The translations under genes were made by a program, and so were the position numbers. Source: CAWIVH01 sp963839475 (lineage in GTDB: Bacteria > Acidobacteriota > UBA6911). Taken from it: a stretch of DNA of 64,000 bases. Under the pieces are notes generated by a model, which had not been told where the DNA came from, did not search any database, and was given only the letters and a program-made list of their open reading frames with translations. Location of the stretch: contig CAWIVH010000017.1 of assembly GCA_963839475.1 (NCBI GenBank), forward strand, positions 434,001 through 498,000, written 5' to 3'. Positions 42,641 through 51,260 of the stretch are shown here, in pieces (the first letter of the stretch is position 1; each line of letters starts with the position of its first letter).

Positions 42641-43066
42641 TCAGGCGGATCGCTGCAGGATCAAATCGGCGATGCCTCGAGCGATCTCTCCGGCTTCCTG
42701 GCTCAATTTGTCCTTGGCAACTTTCACCTGGGCTTGAATGGATGCGCGGGCATCACCGACCAGATTCTCCGCCTGCTGTCTTGCGAGGGCTATCGCTTCA
42801 GCGCGCTGCTGCGCGGCTTCGGAGCGCCAATGCTCCTGCAAGCGGTACCCATCGTGGCGAGCAGACTTGATCGTTTCCAGGTATCGGTTCAATAATGCAG
42901 TCTGATGATCGGTTTTTTTGCGGGCTTCTTCCATCTGGCCGGACGTTCGGCTTTCACGTTCTGCCTGGATTTTCAAAATAGGCTTGAAGAGGAGGTAATT
43001 GAGAGCAACAACCAGCGATAAAAAAAGAAGGATCGCCGCAAATAAGGAGTAGTCCAGACTGATCAT
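42641..43066 (-). CDS. F-type ATP synthase second b-type (b') subunit
   Basis: A 141-residue protein: a membrane helix near the N-terminus (SLFAAILLFLSLVVALNYLL F) followed by a coiled coil (ALARQQAENLVGDARASIQA, AKDKLSQEAGEIARGIADLI). It is the first gene of the cluster, 146 bases before atpF, so the peripheral stalk is a b/b' heterodimer as in cyanobacteria, alphaproteobacteria and several other phyla. GAGGTG precedes the ATG. The a and c subunit genes are not in this window. Confidence 0.9.
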   Translation of the reverse strand: MISLDYSLFAAILLFLSLVVALNYLLFKPILKIQAERESRTSGQMEEARKKTDHQTALLNRYLETIKSARHDGYRLQEHWRSEAAQQRAEAIALARQQAENLVGDARASIQAQVKVAKDKLSQEAGEIARGIADLILQRSA

Positions 43067-43145
43067 CGGGCACCTCTTGGCTTTCGATCTTCACTCCCCG
43101 CCGGCGGACAAAGACAATGATCGAAATCCGATACAAGAACGGCAA

Positions 43146-43174
43146 AAACTATCACAGCGCCCTAGCTCCGTCAA
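43146..43174 (-). promoter_or_regulatory. Candidate sigma-70 promoter of the atp cluster
   Basis: On the minus strand TTGACG (43169-43174), 17 bases, TAGTTT (43146-43151), about 80 bases before the b' start. It lies in the 328-base gap between the divergent b' and glycosyltransferase genes; the rest of the gap is AT-rich and shows nothing else I recognise. Confidence 0.5.
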
Positions 43175-43394
43175 GGAGATTCAATCTCCGGGAGAGCCTC
43201 ATATTGTCTTAATACTCAAGTAATTAGCACGTGCCCGGATACTTCCGTGAATGTTCGACAATATCTCTTTTCGCATCGCAGGACGTGCCCTGCCGGCCAT
43301 GCTCCAATTCCGAGATTCTTTTCAGAAAATGCCGATCCGCGATTTTCAGGCCTACTCACACCGGTTGGCCGGTCAACGGTGATATATTGGGCGC

Positions 43395-44711
43395 ATGAAG
43401 GGAAAATGGATGCCGCTGGCTGCCGCCGGGATTGCCATGGAATCAATCTGGGTGGCAACCTATGCTCTTAGGCCATTGCGCGATCACACGTGGCCGTTTC
43501 TGCTCCTCATGCTCGCAGCCTTCGCTCTCTGCTTTTGGAGCTACTGCCGGCTAAAACTGGACGACAAAACCTCGGCGATCTTGGCGCTGGTGTTTTCCCT
43601 TCTTTTCCGAATAACCGTCCTGCCTGCCCATCCGGACCAGAGTGAAGACGTCTATCGGTATATTTGGGATGCGAGGGTAGCGGCAATGGGGATAGATCCG
43701 TTTCGCTTTCCTCCGGAAGCCCCGGAACTGGCACACCTGCGCGACTCTCAGATTTTCCCGGCTATCAATTCTAAACCTTATGTAACCGCCTATCCTCCAG
43801 TATCGCAGGCTCTTTTCCGGGCTACCCGCTTGTTTTTCGGCGAGAACGTGATCCCCATGAAGGCGGTTTTCAGTTTGCTCGAATTCGGATCTATCCTGAT
43901 CGCCTGGCAATTAATGCGCTGTTTCCGACGCCCCCTCCAACCGCTGTTCCTGGTGGCGTGGAATCCATTCTTTGTTTTTGAGTTCTCGCACTCGGGGCAC
44001 TCGGATAGCGGCATGATTTTTTTATTGCTCCTTTCGATCTGGCTCATGACATGTGCTCGATATCACGCAGCGTTCGCTGGCTTTGCAGGCGCTGTTCTGT
44101 CGAAACTGCATCCGCTCCTTTGGGTCCAGCTTTATGGCCGTCGGATGGGATGGAGAGCGGCTTTGACCGGTACCGCCGCCGGTTTGGCATTGCTGTCTTT
44201 TTATTTCACCCCCGCAACCTTTATCCGGTACGTCCAGGAATTGAGGCTTTATTATAGGCTGTTCGAATTCAATGCCGGGATCCACTACCTGCTGACTTGG
44301 ATAGGTCGGGTGGCTTTCAACCAATCCTGGGACCAGCGGACAGGACCCTACCTGGCTGCTATGTTGATCATCACCACGCTGGTGATCGGCTCGAAATTCC
44401 CCCTCCGCAAAACTGAAGACCTGGTGCACGCAGGCTTCTGGATCATGACCGCAGACCTTTGTCTTGCCACCACAGTCCATCCCTGGTACTTGTCCTGGGC
44501 AGCCTTCGCCCTCCCTTTCTTTCCCTATGCCTTCATGTTTTATTGGACCGGCTCGGTCTTTCTCTCCTACCTGGCCTACCAATACCGGCCGGTTTTCGAA
44601 CCCGGGTGGGTCCAGGTCGTGGAGTACCTTCCCATGTTCTCGTTGATGATTTATGAGATTGCCAGAAAGGGACCTCTTCTACCTGCAATCGGGTTTAAGC
44701 CGCGCCAGTGA
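43395..44711 (+). CDS. Membrane glycosyltransferase of the polyprenol-phosphate-sugar type (DUF2029/GT87-like)
   Basis: A 438-residue membrane protein with about ten hydrophobic segments. The first large loop has HPDQSEDVYRYIWDARVAAM with the acidic pair (ED) expected at the active site, then GIDPFRFPPEAPEL and AYPPVSQALFRATRLFFGEN, all typical of GT-C transferases that use lipid-linked mannose or related sugars. KLHPLLWVQLYGRRMGWRAA is a further conserved loop. The acceptor is unknown. It is transcribed away from the atp cluster; there is no clear ribosome site. Confidence 0.8.
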   Translation: MKGKWMPLAAAGIAMESIWVATYALRPLRDHTWPFLLLMLAAFALCFWSYCRLKLDDKTSAILALVFSLLFRITVLPAHPDQSEDVYRYIWDARVAAMGIDPFRFPPEAPELAHLRDSQIFPAINSKPYVTAYPPVSQALFRATRLFFGENVIPMKAVFSLLEFGSILIAWQLMRCFRRPLQPLFLVAWNPFFVFEFSHSGHSDSGMIFLLLLSIWLMTCARYHAAFAGFAGAVLSKLHPLLWVQLYGRRMGWRAALTGTAAGLALLSFYFTPATFIRYVQELRLYYRLFEFNAGIHYLLTWIGRVAFNQSWDQRTGPYLAAMLIITTLVIGSKFPLRKTEDLVHAGFWIMTADLCLATTVHPWYLSWAAFALPFFPYAFMFYWTGSVFLSYLAYQYRPVFEPGWVQVVEYLPMFSLMIYEIARKGPLLPAIGFKPRQ

Positions 44712-44775
44712 AATGCGGTTTTGAGATGCATGAAGCTGGAATCGGGGGGCTGCCACGGGGAATTCGAGGAAATTT

Positions 44776-45846
44776 TCAGCCGGAAATTCCGCCCCCGGAG
44801 CTGAGAAAGACATTCCGTCCGGGGTGGGGGATTTCGATTCCGGCGGAGCGAAAGGCTGAATGTATCCTCGTATTCAGGAAATCCGTGGCGAGCCCGGTGT
44901 CAAGGTAACTCCCCGCGAAGCAGACAAGCCTCAGGTTGAGCACCGAGGGTCCAAAGGATGAAAAGAGGGCGACGGGGGCCGGATTGCGAGCGATGTAGGA
45001 ACATGCAGCCGCGGATTCGATCATCAGTTTTTTGGCCGTTTCGTTGTCGCTCCCTTGGGATATTCCGATTTCGATTACGACTCTGGTTCGAGCGTCGGGA
45101 GAAGACTGGTTGGTGACAATGGTTCTGACCAGAATGGAATTGGGGATGATGAGGGTGTGTCCTTCTGGGGTCAAAACAGTCGTACTACGGATGCCGATGG
45201 ACTGGACATCGCCCAGTTCGCCACTTTGCAGCAGAATCCGGTCGCCGATTTTAAACCGGCGGTCGAGCATGATCGTAAAACCGCCGAACATGTTCGCCAA
45301 CGTATCCTGCAGGGCGAGACCGACCGCGAGGCTGCCGACTCCCAACGTGACCAGGATGGACTTGATGTCGATCGAAAAATGATCCAGTACAATAACCAAA
45401 CCCACAACCAGGAAAATCAGCTTCAGGCTTTTGTCCGCCAGAGGCAGCAGTTCGCGGGCAACGGTTTCACCCTCTTTTTCGCCTGCAATTCGCTCGCTGT
45501 ACCACCCGAGGACGATAACGGCGATGGTTGTAACCGTATAGATTGCGATCCCTACCCCCAGGACAAACAGGACCCCATCCAGGAAAGGAAGAAGACCGAA
45601 CTTGAACCGGTGCAGCGCGGCGTAGCATCCGACGAGGAGAATGATAAGAAACCCGGGGCGGCGGATGGCATCCACTATGCGGTCATCGAGCTGGGACGGG
45701 GTTCGGCCCGCCCACTGACGCAGCAGTTTTGCATTAAATAGGAGGTATATTTGAGCGGCAGCCCAGGCCGCTATCATTACAACCAGCGTCCAAAGAATGT
45801 CCTGCCAGATCAATTTCTGTAACAACCAGCTCATCCAGGACACCAT
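44776..45846 (-). CDS. MscS-family mechanosensitive ion channel
   Basis: Releases solutes upon hypo-osmotic stress. A 356-residue protein: four membrane segments (about residues 15-35, 60-80, 85-110, 130-150); the pore-lining helix and beta-domain motif VTLGVGSLAVGLALQDTLAN, then MFGGFTIMLDRRFKIGDRIL, QSIGIRSTTVLTPEGHTLII and PNSILVRTIVTNQS. The C-terminal alpha/beta domain is present to the end. GGAGGCGG lies before the ATG. It converges with the glycosyltransferase gene and is followed upstream by folE on the same strand. Confidence 0.93.
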   Translation of the reverse strand: MVSWMSWLLQKLIWQDILWTLVVMIAAWAAAQIYLLFNAKLLRQWAGRTPSQLDDRIVDAIRRPGFLIILLVGCYAALHRFKFGLLPFLDGVLFVLGVGIAIYTVTTIAVIVLGWYSERIAGEKEGETVARELLPLADKSLKLIFLVVGLVIVLDHFSIDIKSILVTLGVGSLAVGLALQDTLANMFGGFTIMLDRRFKIGDRILLQSGELGDVQSIGIRSTTVLTPEGHTLIIPNSILVRTIVTNQSSPDARTRVVIEIGISQGSDNETAKKLMIESAAACSYIARNPAPVALFSSFGPSVLNLRLVCFAGSYLDTGLATDFLNTRIHSAFRSAGIEIPHPGRNVFLSSGGGISG

Positions 45847-45891
45847 TTCCGCCTCCAGGGCTGCGGTCTCAACCAGCCGACTGCGGCCAGT

Positions 45892-46443
45892 TCAACTTTT
45901 ACGCTGTCTGAAAATCAACTCCAGGAACTCCATCCGTGTTTCCTGTTTCTGGAAGGTTCCCAGCATGGAACTGGTTATGGCTCGGGAATTCTGCTTTTCA
46001 ACCCCGCGCATCATCATGCACATGTGCTGCGCTTCGATCACGACTCCGACACCCAGCGGCGAGATGGTGCGGTTGATGGTATCGGCAATCTGAGTGGTCA
46101 AGCGCTCCTGCACCTGCAGACGGCGGCTGAACATCTCGACGAGGCGGGCAATTTTACTCAATCCGATCACTTTGCGGTCGGGAAGGTAGGCCACATGGCA
46201 TTTGCCGAAAAATGGAAGCATGTGATGCTCGCAGAGGCTGAAAAAGTCGATGTCCGAGACAATCACCATTTCGTTGTATTCGACATCGAACAGGGCATTG
46301 TTGAGGACCTCGGCTTCGTTCAGCCGGTATCCCCCGGTCAGAAATCGAAGGGCGCTCTCAACCCGCTGCGGAGTATCACGCAAGCCATCCCGATTGGGGT
46401 CCTCCCCCAGTTGCTCGATAATCTCTTTAATCTTTTCTTTCAT
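45892..46443 (-). CDS. folE: GTP cyclohydrolase I
   Basis: The first enzyme of folate/tetrahydropterin synthesis, converting GTP to dihydroneopterin triphosphate. A 183-residue protein: EQLGEDPNRDGLRDTPQRVE, DIDFFSLCEHHMLPFFGKCH with Zn ligands Cys-x2-His, IGLSKIARLVEMFSRRLQVQ ERLT, and EAQHMCMMMRGVEKQNSRAI with the third Zn ligand Cys. The start at 46443 has GGAGGG just upstream. It overlaps the end of the upstream C26 amidohydrolase gene by 17 bases, indicating one operon. Confidence 0.97.
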   Translation of the reverse strand: MKEKIKEIIEQLGEDPNRDGLRDTPQRVESALRFLTGGYRLNEAEVLNNALFDVEYNEMVIVSDIDFFSLCEHHMLPFFGKCHVAYLPDRKVIGLSKIARLVEMFSRRLQVQERLTTQIADTINRTISPLGVGVVIEAQHMCMMMRGVEKQNSRAITSSMLGTFQKQETRMEFLELIFRQRKS

Positions 46444-47176
46444 GATTCCCTCCACCGGCTCTGCTTTGGTGGACAAACCGTTCAAAAATACCTCGGGAGA
46501 GAGGATCGCAGGAATAGTTTTTTTCCGGATGCCACTGAACGCCGAGGATCCAATGATCCGTGTCCGCCCCCAGTACCGCTTCAATCACCCCGTCCGGAGC
46601 TGTGGATATTGCTTCCAGCCCTTGGCCCAGTCGTTCGATCGCCTGGTGGTGGGTGCTGTTCACCTGCGTTTCAAGCCCCCCGGCGATAGTCGCAAGAACG
46701 GATCCTTCCCGGAGAGAAACGAAGTGGGCCGGCCCTCCCCGCGTCCGCTCGTTGCTGTGCTTGATCGGTGAGCGAATTCGAGCCGGGATGTCCTGGATGA
46801 GCGATCCTCCCCTGTACACGTTAAGGGACTGCAGGCCGAAACAGATACTCAGGACAGGGATTTTCTTTCGGCATGCCGCTTCGAGAAGGAAGAAGTCCGT
46901 ATTGTCCCTCAAAGGTTGCACCCGTCCGCATTCTTTTTCCCGCTCTGCCCCATACCGGCCAGGATCAACATCGCTGTTGCTGCCGGTCAAAAGGATCCCA
47001 TCCAGACATTCCACCAGCGGACGCAGCGTTTCCGGCTTCTCAAGAAGCGGGATCACCAAAGGAAGGCCTCCGGAACATCGGATCGACTCCATATATTGGC
47101 CGTTCAGGCTTTGGATCCCCTTCACGGAGGAATCCATGCAAGCCGGCATCCCTATCCATGGAACATCTCTTCCCAT
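46427..47176 (-). CDS. Class I glutamine-amidotransferase-like hydrolase (C26, gamma-glutamyl-GABA hydrolase family)
   Basis: A 249-residue cytoplasmic hydrolase resembling PuuD: IGMPACMDSS, LDGILLTGSNSDVDPGRYG, the nucleophile elbow VLSICFGLQSLNVYRGGSLI, VNSTHHQAIERLGQGLEAIS and LGVQWHPEKNY with the His-x-Glu. The family cleaves gamma-glutamyl bonds, for instance in putrescine degradation, but no other puu gene is nearby, so the substrate is open. It overlaps folE by 17 bases; divergent yihY-like gene starts 107 bases away. Confidence 0.88.
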   Translation of the reverse strand: MGRDVPWIGMPACMDSSVKGIQSLNGQYMESIRCSGGLPLVIPLLEKPETLRPLVECLDGILLTGSNSDVDPGRYGAEREKECGRVQPLRDNTDFFLLEAACRKKIPVLSICFGLQSLNVYRGGSLIQDIPARIRSPIKHSNERTRGGPAHFVSLREGSVLATIAGGLETQVNSTHHQAIERLGQGLEAISTAPDGVIEAVLGADTDHWILGVQWHPEKNYSCDPLSRGIFERFVHQSRAGGGNHERKD

Positions 47177-47247
47177 AACCGATCATCCCCGCTTTCGCGC
47201 CCTGCCGAATCCCAGTCGAGCAAGGAGAAGTATTTTACCATTCGGTA

Positions 47248-47275
47248 TTTACAACGTTCAGGGAAACAATATAGA
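47248..47275 (+). promoter_or_regulatory. Sigma-70-type promoter immediately before the YihY gene
   Basis: TTTACA (47248-47253), 16 bases, TATAGA (47270-47275). Transcription would start about 47282, only two bases from the ATG at 47284, so the message may be leaderless. No ribosome site precedes that ATG. Confidence 0.6.
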
Positions 47276-47283
47276 CTTTTTTT

Positions 47284-48219
47284 ATGGTTGCCCCCCTGGC
47301 CTCGGCGAAACGCCTGATGAATGCCCTTGGACTCGCTGCCCGAGCCATGGTCGACTACCGCGTTCCCCGGGATGCCGCGGCAATCTCCTATTTCAGCCTG
47401 TTCGCTTTCTTTCCGGCCGTCCTGGTGATCCTGGCTATCGGCAACGATATTCTGGGGCTGCTCGAATTCGAGAAAAAGGCGGTCATCGAGGGGATTATCT
47501 CCATCTTCCCGATGTCCCGCAATTTCATGGACGCCAACTTGAGCCAGATCACGGAGCCGTCGCCAGCCCTGGTTCTGAGTTGCCTCATCATCGTAGCTTG
47601 GACTTCATCCTGGGTTTTCAGTTTCATGGAGGATGCTCTCAACCGAGCGTGGGGAGTCGCCAAGCGTCGGACTTTCTGGCAGAGCAGAGTCCGTATGGCC
47701 GGGGTGGTTCTTTCCGGAGGCACACTGTTGTTTGTTTCAGCATTGATCACGGCCTTCGTTACAGAGGCGCGCAGCAAAACGACCGACAGCATGGGGTACG
47801 CCGGCGATGAAATAATTTCCGTGTTATGGTCCATACCGCTTCTGACGCTCAGCCTCCTCCTTGCCATCCTGGTTTTTTTCTGTATTTACAAATTGATGCC
47901 GGACCGGGAGGTATCCTGGCGCGAGGCAATTTCAGGCGCGTTGGTTTCCTCCGTCCTTTGGGAAGCAGGAAGCTATGTTTTTGTAAGAATATTCCCTGCT
48001 CTCGACTACGAGCGCATTTATGGCCAGATGGGTGCCATCGTGGCGCTAATGGCGTGGATATACACATCCAGCATTATCATGCTGTTCGGTGCCAACTTTT
48101 CGGCCCAATTGCACAAGCCGGAGGAAAGCGATTCCCCGGTCGCCGGCAGGACGGATATCAGTGTTGGCGACACCAGAGGTCAATTAAACAATGTCCGGTC
48201 CTTTCCACGATCACGGTGA
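47284..48219 (+). CDS. YihY/BrkB-family membrane protein
   Basis: A 311-residue protein with about six membrane helices: RDAAAISYFSLFAFFPAVLV, SWVFSFMEDALNRAWGVAKR, VRMAGVVLSGGTLLFVSALI, YKLMPDREVSWREAISGALV, WEAGSYVFVRIFPALDYERI YG and AIVALMAWIYTSSIIMLFGA. The pattern is that of the YihY family, formerly called ribonuclease BN; its function is unclear. The start is the ATG at 47284, or possibly the ATG at 47320 with a short leader. queA begins 9 bases downstream. Confidence 0.92.
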   Translation: MVAPLASAKRLMNALGLAARAMVDYRVPRDAAAISYFSLFAFFPAVLVILAIGNDILGLLEFEKKAVIEGIISIFPMSRNFMDANLSQITEPSPALVLSCLIIVAWTSSWVFSFMEDALNRAWGVAKRRTFWQSRVRMAGVVLSGGTLLFVSALITAFVTEARSKTTDSMGYAGDEIISVLWSIPLLTLSLLLAILVFFCIYKLMPDREVSWREAISGALVSSVLWEAGSYVFVRIFPALDYERIYGQMGAIVALMAWIYTSSIIMLFGANFSAQLHKPEESDSPVAGRTDISVGDTRGQLNNVRSFPRSR

Positions 48220-48228
48220 CATTGCCCT

Positions 48229-49266
48229 GTGAAGCTTAGCCTCTTTGATTTCGATCTTCCCGCAGAACAGATCGCACAACATCCGGCCCCCACACGCGAC
48301 GCATCGAGGCTGATGGTCATTGACCGGATCAAAAAGACCTGCAAGCACGGTATATTTAAAGATTTGCCCGAGATTATGGGCACAGAACACTTCCTGGTAA
48401 TGAACAATTCCAGGGTATTCCCGGCCCGCCTGAAAGCCCACCGCCCCGGCCGGGCCGAGACCATCGAGTTACTCCTCGTCAGAGAGGCGGCCCCTGGAGA
48501 ATGGCTGGCACTGGTCAAGCCCGGGAAGAAAGCGACAGCCGGCGAGAACCTGGAAGTAGGAAGCGAAAGGATCCTCGTTGAGGCGATCCGCCCCGACGGA
48601 AGCCGCCTTATTCGTGCATCAGATGGCGACCAATTTCGCAGGATCATCGAATCGGTCGGCGAGCCTCCCCTCCCCCCCTATATTCGCCGGGGGAAAGACG
48701 AGGACTTAACGGAAGACCGCAACCGGTATCAGACAATATATGCCAAGCGCAGCGGTTCAATCGCAGCTCCTACTGCCGGGCTGCATTTTACTCAGGAAAT
48801 ACTGGATCAGCTTGATTGTAGAGGAATACGAAGATTAGAGATCCTGCTTCATGTTGGAATTGGAACATTTCAGCCGGTGCGCTGTGCGGAAATCGAGGCT
48901 CATCGCCTGGAACCTGAGTATTTTGAGATCGATGACGCTACCGCTGAGGCCATCAGGACGGAAAAATCCGCAGGGAAAAAACTGACCGCCGTCGGGACAA
49001 CGACCACACGAACACTGGAAAGCTGGATGCGGAGCGCAGGCGGTAATCCGGGCGGGGCATCGGGCTACTGCGATCTTTTCATCTACCCGGGATTCAAATT
49101 CCAGGCGGTCGATGCACTTCTCACCAATTTTCACCTGCCCCGATCCACGCTGTTTATGCTTGTGTGCGCTTTTGCGGGGCGTGATTTCATGCTCGACTGC
49201 TATAAGGAGGCTGTCCGGGAGGGGTATCGTTTCTTCAGCTACGGGGATTGCATGCTGATCCTCTAA
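48229..49266 (+). CDS. queA: S-adenosylmethionine:tRNA ribosyltransferase-isomerase
   Basis: Transfers the ribosyl moiety of SAM to 7-aminomethyl-deazaguanine in tRNA, forming epoxyqueuosine. A 345-residue protein with KLSLFDFDLPAEQIAQHPAP, MNNSRVFPARLKAHRPGRAE, YQTIYAKRSGSIAAPTAGLH FT, GIGTFQPVRCAEIEAHRLEP EYF and AVGTTTTRTLESW, then TNFHLPRSTLFMLVCAFAG. The start is a GTG at 48229. It lies directly after the YihY gene and probably shares its transcript. Confidence 0.97.
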   Translation: MKLSLFDFDLPAEQIAQHPAPTRDASRLMVIDRIKKTCKHGIFKDLPEIMGTEHFLVMNNSRVFPARLKAHRPGRAETIELLLVREAAPGEWLALVKPGKKATAGENLEVGSERILVEAIRPDGSRLIRASDGDQFRRIIESVGEPPLPPYIRRGKDEDLTEDRNRYQTIYAKRSGSIAAPTAGLHFTQEILDQLDCRGIRRLEILLHVGIGTFQPVRCAEIEAHRLEPEYFEIDDATAEAIRTEKSAGKKLTAVGTTTTRTLESWMRSAGGNPGGASGYCDLFIYPGFKFQAVDALLTNFHLPRSTLFMLVCAFAGRDFMLDCYKEAVREGYRFFSYGDCMLIL

Positions 49267-49432
49267 AGACCGTGAGTCTGCTGACGTTAATCTGCTGATT
49301 TAACTACAGTAGTAGTAATTGATGTTTCTTTTGCAGACAGGTTGAAGTGGCTTGAAATCTGATTTTGAAGGATAATGAAATATGCGCGAACGGCAGGCGT
49401 ATTAACAGGTGGTGGTACTCAGGGGGTTGCAA

Positions 49433-49945
49433 ATGGAATGCTCAAAAGCTCGAATCCTGCTCTTCAGGAATCTGGATGCGGAACTCGCCGCCCCGGAATC
49501 GAGGGAGTTGGAAACACATCTCTTGGGTTGCGATGCATGCTCCCGTGAAAAGCGGCTGCTTGCGATACCGCGCAAGATCGGCAAAGCCTTGCCGGTGCTG
49601 CAGCCGTCACCCTTTTTTTATACCCGGTTGAAAGCCCGGCTGGACAGTGAAAATCAATCGGTCACGATCTGGCAGATCATGCTGACTCTTTCGCGGCATC
49701 TTCTGCCGGCTTTCGCTGCTGTTACCTTGGCTCTGCTTTCAGTTTTTGCATACTATCAGGTTCGCGAGCCGCAGGAAGACACGGCTCAGTCTTACGACTG
49801 GATTCTGCAGTCGCTGGACCGGCCTCATGTCATGCTTCTCGGCGGGCAGGGGGATGTCAACGACGAGGTGGTCCTTGGAACAATCGCGGAAGACGATGAA
49901 GGGACCAAGCCAGCCTCGGCATCGGAAAAATCCAATACCCCATAA
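49433..49945 (+). CDS. Membrane protein with N-terminal zinc-finger (anti-sigma-factor-like)
   Basis: A 170-residue protein. Residues 1-45 hold a putative zf-HC2 domain (MECSKARILLFRNLDAELAA, LETHLLGCDACSREKRLL, with the His-x3-Cys-x2-Cys pattern). A membrane helix at about 85-105 (LLPAFAAVTLALLSVFAYY) and a periplasmic tail follow. This is the layout of anti-sigma factors, but no ECF sigma gene is next to it. The ATG at 49433 is preferred because GGGGG precedes it. It is followed 26 bases on by a Spy/CpxP-like gene, as expected of a stress-sensing pair. Confidence 0.8.
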   Translation: MECSKARILLFRNLDAELAAPESRELETHLLGCDACSREKRLLAIPRKIGKALPVLQPSPFFYTRLKARLDSENQSVTIWQIMLTLSRHLLPAFAAVTLALLSVFAYYQVREPQEDTAQSYDWILQSLDRPHVMLLGGQGDVNDEVVLGTIAEDDEGTKPASASEKSNTP

Positions 49946-49971
49946 ACCGGGGCCGGGAAAGTAGTGGCGAT

Positions 49972-50364
49972 ATGAAGTCAAAAATGAGCGCGGGCCTTAT
50001 TATCATGATGACCTTCCTCATGGGAGCGGTCGCGGGAGCAGCCGGTTATTACATTTACGACGTTAAGGTTGCCGCGGCCAAAGCCAAGCCTCCGGCGCGT
50101 CCGCACGATGTAGTCGGCGAGATGAGCCGGGCGTTGGAACTGGATGCCGACCAGTCGGGCAAACTAAAAGTTATTTTCGATCATGGCCGGGAGCGCCTCC
50201 GGGCCTTATCGAGCCAGTACGCGCCTCAGACCGACGCTATCCGCCAGGAAACACGCCAGGAGATCCGGAAAATACTGACCGAGGAGCAGAAGGCCAAGTA
50301 CGAAAAGATCGTGCAGGATATAGACAAGCGGCACCGCGCACACGAACATAAGGGAAACCCCTGA
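49972..50364 (+). CDS. Small membrane-anchored Spy/CpxP-like protein
   Basis: A 130-residue protein with an N-terminal membrane anchor or signal (MSAGLIIMMTFLMGAVAGAA GYY) and a helical periplasmic part: ALELDADQSGKLKVIFDHGR ERLRAL, then IRQETRQEIRKILTEEQKAK YEK. The pattern LTEEQ...Y and paired helices resembles the LTxxQ fold of Spy and CpxP, which sense or chaperone misfolded periplasmic proteins. It follows the anti-sigma-like gene in the same transcript. The call rests on pattern only. Confidence 0.65.
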   Translation: MKSKMSAGLIIMMTFLMGAVAGAAGYYIYDVKVAAAKAKPPARPHDVVGEMSRALELDADQSGKLKVIFDHGRERLRALSSQYAPQTDAIRQETRQEIRKILTEEQKAKYEKIVQDIDKRHRAHEHKGNP

Positions 50365-50442
50365 TTTTGCCCTGCAGCTGCAATGAGTCCAAACCCCGAA
50401 TAATCCCCGTTAGCATTGACGCCCATCGAACCCTGGGTATAG

Positions 50443-51237
50443 TCATTCCATCCCTGGTACGGCTCGAGCCGCAGTCAATATCGTAACGCGCTGAGCGCCG
50501 GCATCCAGCAGAGCCATGGAGGCGCTGCCTGCGGTCGCACCGGTGGTCATCACATCATCCACCAGGAGAATCCGCTGGCCGGCAAACGGCGCGTCTTTTT
50601 GGCAGTAAAAAGCGCCCCGCATGTTTTGCCGTCGTTGAGCATCGCTCAAACCAACCTGCGGGTGGGTGTTAATTCGGCGATGGAGGTGTCCGGACATCAG
50701 CGTCAAACCGGTGAATGCGGCCACTCCGCCTGCGAGAAGCTCGGCCTGATTAAAGCCTCGCTCCCGTCTGCGTTGCCGATGAAGCGGAATAGGAGTCAAA
50801 CAATCGAAATCGGAGGGGCACCATATCTCGAGAAGCGCCTGAGACATCAGGGTCGAAATGGGGCCGGCAAGCTTCTTGCGCCCCTTAAATTTCAGCGCTT
50901 GAAGGAGCTTGCTGAACTCGCCGGTATAATAGCCGAATGACACAGCCCCGGAGAAAGGGGGCAGAGCGACGCAGCAGGCACCGCACAGCTGGTGCGGCTC
51001 GATCGCGCAAGATTGGAATGGCATCCCACAGGCCGGACAACAGGAAGCTGATATCTTTTTTTGGAGCACTTTCCCCCAGCAGGGTCGGCATATGCCTAGC
51101 TCTTGGGTACGGCTCACGGGATCCGAGCAGATGAAACATATCGCCGGATAAAAGAGATTCAGGATGCCGTTGGCAATCTGTCTAAAGGCCGAATCCTGCT
51201 GGGGTGGCCATGCGGGATACATTTCAGATTCCGCCAT
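50443..51237 (-). CDS. ComF-family phosphoribosyltransferase-like protein
   Basis: A 264-residue protein: an N-terminal zinc-finger region with five or more cysteines (CFICSD, CRPCWG, CCPACGMPF, CGACC), then KLLQALKFKGRKKLAGPIST, PIPLHRQRRRERGFNQAELL, NMRGAFYCQK and the PRPP-binding loop ILLVDDVMTTGATAGSASMA. ComF proteins act in DNA uptake during competence, and related ones in phosphoribosyl transfer. The closest gene downstream on this strand converges with the Spy-like gene. Confidence 0.93.
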   Translation of the reverse strand: MAESEMYPAWPPQQDSAFRQIANGILNLFYPAICFICSDPVSRTQELGICRPCWGKVLQKKISASCCPACGMPFQSCAIEPHQLCGACCVALPPFSGAVSFGYYTGEFSKLLQALKFKGRKKLAGPISTLMSQALLEIWCPSDFDCLTPIPLHRQRRRERGFNQAELLAGGVAAFTGLTLMSGHLHRRINTHPQVGLSDAQRRQNMRGAFYCQKDAPFAGQRILLVDDVMTTGATAGSASMALLDAGAQRVTILTAARAVPGME

Positions 51238-51260
51238 GACATCACCAGCCGATGCCGGGC

